A stretch of DNA of 64,000 bases, taken from the NCBI GenBank assembly GCA_900470775.1, contig UCBZ01000017.1, positions 105,181 through 169,180 of the forward strand, given 5' to 3'. Numbering within the stretch: the first letter of the stretch is position 1; the number at the start of each line of letters is the position of its first letter. Below the pieces are notes generated by a model that made no database searches, was not told where the DNA came from, and saw only the letters and a list, made by a program, of their open reading frames with translations. This DNA is from Hyphomicrobiales bacterium. GTDB lineage: Bacteria; Pseudomonadota; Alphaproteobacteria; Rhizobiales; Beijerinckiaceae. Of this stretch, positions 60,567 through 64,000 are shown piece after piece. The position numbers were made by a program, and so were the translations under genes.

Positions 60567-62051
60567 TCAGGCGGACATCCGCAGTTTGCGCCACGCTGGC
60601 GTCAGCAGGATCGCCGCGCTGAGCAGCGCCAGCGTGATCGCGATCGGTGTCGAGACGAGCGCGGCTGTCCGCCCGCCGGAGATCGTCAGGGCGAGCCGCA
60701 ACTGGCTCTCGATCATCGGGCCGAGCAGCAGGCCGAGCACGATCGGGGCGCTCGGATAGTCGAGCCGCTCCAGCACATAGCCGATCACGCCGACGCCCAG
60801 CAGAACCCAGAGGTCGAAGACCGCGTTGTTGACCGAATAGACGCCGATGGTGACGAAGAGCAGGATCACCGGGGCGAGCACGATGCGCGGCAGCCTCAGT
60901 ACCTGCCCGAAGATCCGCGTCGCCGCCAGGCCGCCGAGAACCGCCAGCATGAGCGAGGTCACCAGGAACTGCAGCATGAAGCCGTAGACGATGTCGGGAT
61001 GCTCGCGGAAAAGCTGCGGGCCTGGCCGCAGGCCATGGACGAGCAGGCCACCGAGGATGACGGCAGCGACGCCGGAGCCGGGGATTCCCAGCGCCAGGGC
61101 CGGGATCAGCGACGCCGCATTGTCGGCGCCGTTGCCGCATTCCGAAGCCGCGACGCCCTCGGGATTGCCATGGCCGAAGGTCTCGGGCTCGCGCGCCACC
61201 CGCTTCGCCTCGTTATAGGCGAGGAAGGACGACATGCTGCCGCCGGCGCCCGGCAGGATGCCGATGATGATGCCGATCACCGAGGAGCGCAGCCAGACCG
61301 GCATGAAATAGCGCCACTGCCGCAGCACCGAGCCCTGCGCGTGCAGCTTGAGCTTGTCGCCGCTCATGCCGGTCTTCACGGCCTCCTCGACCATCTGCAG
61401 CACGGGCGGCACCGCGAACAGGCCAGTGAGCAGCACGATCGCGCTGAAGCCGTCGAGCAGTTCGAGCTGGCCGAAGGTGAAGCGTTCGGTGCCGTTGGAG
61501 ATGTCCTGGCCGACGGCGCCGATCAGGAGCCCGATGCCGCAGGCGATCAGCCCCTTGGGGAGGTCGTCACCGAGCAGCGAGGAGACGGTGGCTAGCCCGA
61601 GGATGCCGAGCCAGAAATACTCGATCGGCCCGAACAGCAGGCTGAACGAGACCAGCGGCGGAGACAGCACGATCAGGGCGATGGAGGACAAAACGCTGCC
61701 GATCACGCCCGACAGCAGCGCGACCTGCAGCGCATAGGCCGCCTGGCCCTTCTGGGTCATTTTGTAGCCGTCGAGCACGGTGGCGACTGAGGCTGGCGTG
61801 CCCGGCACGCGCATCAGGATCGCGGGGATTGCGCCGCCATAGGAGCCGCCATTGTACATGCCGGCCATCATGCCCAGCGCGAAGAGCGGATCGAGCCCGA
61901 AGGTCAGCGGGATCAGGACGGCGAGCCCGGTGACAACGGTCAGCCCTGGCAGGCAACCGACGACGAGCCCGGCGATCACACCAATGATCATCGCCAGGAT
62001 GTTCATCGGCGCAAAGACGAGCGGCACGGCATGCAGCAGCGCATCGATCAT
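60567..62051 (-). CDS. tctA: Tripartite tricarboxylate transporter permease TctA
   Basis: A 494-residue permease with about 12 hydrophobic helices. Family stretches include VVGCLPGLTVVTGLAVLIPL (first helix pair) and the glycine-rich IPGSGVAAVILGGLLVHGL. With TctB and TctC it imports carboxylates. It overlaps tctB by four bases. The order tctC-tctB-tctA on the minus strand is usual. Confidence 0.92.
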   Translation of the reverse strand: MIDALLHAVPLVFAPMNILAMIIGVIAGLVVGCLPGLTVVTGLAVLIPLTFGLDPLFALGMMAGMYNGGSYGGAIPAILMRVPGTPASVATVLDGYKMTQKGQAAYALQVALLSGVIGSVLSSIALIVLSPPLVSFSLLFGPIEYFWLGILGLATVSSLLGDDLPKGLIACGIGLLIGAVGQDISNGTERFTFGQLELLDGFSAIVLLTGLFAVPPVLQMVEEAVKTGMSGDKLKLHAQGSVLRQWRYFMPVWLRSSVIGIIIGILPGAGGSMSSFLAYNEAKRVAREPETFGHGNPEGVAASECGNGADNAASLIPALALGIPGSGVAAVILGGLLVHGLRPGPQLFREHPDIVYGFMLQFLVTSLMLAVLGGLAATRIFGQVLRLPRIVLAPVILLFVTIGVYSVNNAVFDLWVLLGVGVIGYVLERLDYPSAPIVLGLLLGPMIESQLRLALTISGGRTAALVSTPIAITLALLSAAILLTPAWRKLRMSA

Positions 62052-62536
62052 CGGAACAGCCTCCCGAGCGGCGAGAGGATGTCGGGCGGGATCGGCCGCT
62101 CGAGCGCGAGCACGAAGATCAGCAGGATCGCGACGACGGAGACGATGGCAACGACGAAGGACAAGCCCCAGCGCCGGAAGCCGACGCTGGCCGGCAGCAG
62201 AACGCCTAGCGCAACGCTCGGCAGGATGAAGCCGATCTGGCTGACCGCGAGAATATAGAGCACGAGCGCGGCCAGTCCGATCACCAGCCGCGGCCCATGC
62301 TCGGCGAAGCTGCCCGCCATCGCATGGCCCCGCCGGCGGCGAAGGACCTCGCGCAGCAGGATCCAGCAACCGAGCCCCGCGAGCGCCACCCCGATGACGA
62401 GAGGGTAGGTCGCGCTCTCGCCCGGATAGGCCGAGGCCGTGACGATGACGACGATGGCCCCTGCGATCAGGACGGCGGCGAAGCCGATCTCGGCGAGGCT
62501 GCGGGAGCCGGGCTCGGAGGCGCTGCTCACTTCCAC
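62048..62536 (-). CDS. tctB: Tripartite tricarboxylate transporter small membrane subunit TctB
   Basis: A 162-residue protein with four hydrophobic helices (ending VAIVSVVAILLIFVLALERPIP). It starts at GTG (62536) and overlaps the end of tctC by 10 bases. It is poorly conserved in sequence but the family, size and place are clear. Confidence 0.85.
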   Translation of the reverse strand: MEVSSASEPGSRSLAEIGFAAVLIAGAIVVIVTASAYPGESATYPLVIGVALAGLGCWILLREVLRRRRGHAMAGSFAEHGPRLVIGLAALVLYILAVSQIGFILPSVALGVLLPASVGFRRWGLSFVVAIVSVVAILLIFVLALERPIPPDILSPLGRLFR

Positions 62537-63489
62537 GGCGTCGCCTTCCAGGTCGCTTCGAGATCGCGCGTGGCCCCGTCGAGGAAGGCCTTGTATTCGG
62601 ACGCGCCGAGATATTGCAGCGGGATCTCGGCACGCTTGGCCGCGTCGAGATATTCCGGATCCTTGAGGGCCTGATCAACCGCCTTTTCGAGCTTCGCGAT
62701 GATGTCGGCCGGGATGCCCTTCGGCGCGGCGATGCCGCGCGTGGCGCCGGCCACGACATCGTAGCCACCCTCCCGGAAGGTCGGCGCATCCGGCAGATAG
62801 GCCGAGCGGTCGGCGCTCATCACGCCGATCACCCTGATCTGGCCCTCGCGTGCGATCTGCAAAGCCTCGCTCAGATTCATCGTCGCGGCAGGGACATGGC
62901 CACCCAGAACCGCCTGCCGGACTGGGGCCGTACCGCCGAAGAAGGCCGGCGTGAATTTGGCATCGGCGAGGCGCTGGAAGTTCAGCAGCGCGATATGCTC
63001 GGAGGAACCACTCACGCCAGAGGTGCCGATGACGACGGCGCCGGCCCCCTTCTTCGCCGCTTCGACGATGTCCTTGAGCGCCGTATAGGGGCTGTTCTTG
63101 GGCACGACGAGTACGCCGGGGTCATAGACGAGATTGGCGACCGGCTGGAAGTCGCTCATCTTGAACTTGGCCTTGCCCTCGATCACCAGGGCGTTGATGG
63201 CGGGCGCATTGATGAAGCCGATGGTGTAGCCGTCCGGCTTGGCCTGGGCGACTGCCGTCCAGCCGATCTCTCCACCCGCTCCGGGCTTGTTGATGACGCC
63301 GATACGGGCATTGCCGCCGAGATATTTCTCCATGTAGCGGGCGATCGAACGCGCCGCGACATCGGTGCCGCCGCCGGGCGCGAAGGCGACGATCATCTCG
63401 ATCGGCTTTTCCGGATAGGCCTGCGCAAGAGCCGGCGCCTGGCCGGCAAGGAGCGCAACGAGACCGGCTACTAGCGTCAGCAACTTCAT
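62527..63489 (-). CDS. tctC: Tripartite tricarboxylate transporter substrate-binding protein TctC
   Basis: A 320-residue periplasmic binding protein (Bug family). A Sec signal peptide (MKLLTLVAGLVALLAGQAPALA, cleavage before QA) precedes AYPEKPIEMIVAFAPGGGTD, the family carboxylate-binding region, and IGVINKPGAGGEIGW. AAGGAG lies close before the ATG. The substrate is unknown; Bug proteins bind many carboxylates. Confidence 0.92.
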   Translation of the reverse strand: MKLLTLVAGLVALLAGQAPALAQAYPEKPIEMIVAFAPGGGTDVAARSIARYMEKYLGGNARIGVINKPGAGGEIGWTAVAQAKPDGYTIGFINAPAINALVIEGKAKFKMSDFQPVANLVYDPGVLVVPKNSPYTALKDIVEAAKKGAGAVVIGTSGVSGSSEHIALLNFQRLADAKFTPAFFGGTAPVRQAVLGGHVPAATMNLSEALQIAREGQIRVIGVMSADRSAYLPDAPTFREGGYDVVAGATRGIAAPKGIPADIIAKLEKAVDQALKDPEYLDAAKRAEIPLQYLGASEYKAFLDGATRDLEATWKATPWK

Positions 63490-63575
63490 GATCGGCTCCT
63501 TGGATGGGGCAACGGGTGTGATGGGTCGGTCGTGATGGCAGGTTCAGCAAGGACTATGGGTCGGGATCGTCGGTA

Positions 63576-64000
63576 TCAGGCAGGTGCGTGGTCGTGCGGT
63601 TCGGTCACGGATGCGTCGGCATCCGCCCACTCGTCGCCGAGAAGTTCCGGCGTGGCGAAGGCGACGAGTGCCTCGTAATGCGTCTTGCGATCGGCGACGA
63701 AAAGGGCCCGCGCGATGCCGCGCGCCAGCCGCTGCGCCCCCTCGCTGACCGCCGGAATATCCCCGGAGAGTTTCCCATGAGAGAGCATGGCCGGATAGTT
63801 GAAGCAGTGGATCTGCGCCAGCGCCGGGCAGGTGCCGGGCTCGCGCTCCTGGAATTCGAAGGCCGGACCGAGATCGGGCGCGTTCTCCAGCTCGGCATTG
63901 TCGATACCGGCAGGCGGCGCGTAGCGGTCCTTCCAGAAGCGTATGAAGGGCGCGACGGCGGCGAGTTCGCCGCGCAAGCCGAGATCGACCGAGAAGCCCG
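63576..64000 (-). CDS. C-terminal part of a putative FAD/NAD(P)-binding oxidoreductase, cut by window edge
   Basis: The frame is open to the last base, so the start lies beyond 64000. The last 141 residues are seen. They include IRFWKDRYAPPAGID, CPALAQIHCFNYPAML and QRLARGIARALFVADRKT, which I associate with flavoprotein monooxygenase-like proteins, but no cofactor motif is in view. It precedes the tct genes on the same strand and may provide an oxidation step for a compound that they import. The name is a guess. Confidence 0.45.
   Translation of the reverse strand, partial: GFSVDLGLRGELAAVAPFIRFWKDRYAPPAGIDNAELENAPDLGPAFEFQEREPGTCPALAQIHCFNYPAMLSHGKLSGDIPAVSEGAQRLARGIARALFVADRKTHYEALVAFATPELLGDEWADADASVTEPHDHAPA

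Noticed and set aside
1..64000. CRISPR arrays, insertion sequences, prophage genes, rRNA
   Set aside because: No regularly spaced direct repeats, no transposase or integrase motif, no phage structural genes and no rRNA segments were seen.

Overview
The window (about 66-68% G+C by eye) looks like chromosomal DNA of a motile alphaproteobacterium of the order Hyphomicrobiales (Rhizobiales), most like Bosea or a relative. This rests on the combination of ChpT, CtrA and SciP, a Caulobacter-type fliF-fliG-fliH-fliN-flbD operon, a CtrA/fliI divergent pair, an EipA (DUF1134) protein and rhizobial-style intergenic palindromes. The genus is an inference; no rRNA is present.

Layout. 1-3.9 kb: the end of an operon for large membrane proteins of the DUF4159/von Willebrand-like kind, cut by the window edge. 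4-10.8 kb: housekeeping genes (GNAT, Nudix, metallophosphoesterase, SDR, Uup-type ABC-F ATPase, acyltransferase) separated by three copies of a palindromic intergenic repeat. 10.8-16.3 kb, minus strand: hyi-glk sugar genes, then an opgH-FkbM-secreted protein cluster. 16.4-22.2 kb, plus strand: a tightly coupled cluster of a dehydrogenase without zinc ligands, a VOC protein, a degenerate 6-pyruvoyl-tetrahydropterin-synthase homologue, a glycosyltransferase and a methyltransferase, followed after one opposite-strand cytochrome b561 gene by a GTP cyclohydrolase II with an extra N-terminal domain. This is the best candidate for an undescribed pathway, probably a glycosylated and/or methylated pterin-like compound. 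22.3-30.6 kb: YfhO-like membrane protein, HAD phosphatase/PfkB kinase pair, coiled-coil membrane protein, EipA, YHS protein, CysQ.

30.7-58.1 kb is a motility and cell-cycle island. chpT is followed by cheA-cheW-cheY-cheB-cheR. Then come ctrA (minus) diverging from fliI (plus), fliJ cut off from fliI by an opposing MFS gene, flhA, the fliF-fliG-fliH-fliN-flbD operon, sciP, and fliK-flgD. Sites fitting CtrA boxes precede fliF and sciP, a sigma-54 type promoter precedes fliK, and a similar CCGG-ended palindrome lies before fliF and flhA, so CtrA, SciP and FlbD may regulate the genes around them. A pair of paralogous small exported proteins with Arg/Val-rich or Arg/Tyr-rich tails flanks an MFS transporter between flbD and flhA.

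58.3-64 kb: mnmA, a small SAM methyltransferase, a tRNA-Met(CAT), a tctC-tctB-tctA tripartite tricarboxylate transporter on the minus strand, and the end of an oxidoreductase-like gene cut by the right edge. No CRISPR array, rRNA, complete insertion sequence or phage was seen. Nearly all the long antisense reading frames are by-products of the high G+C content.
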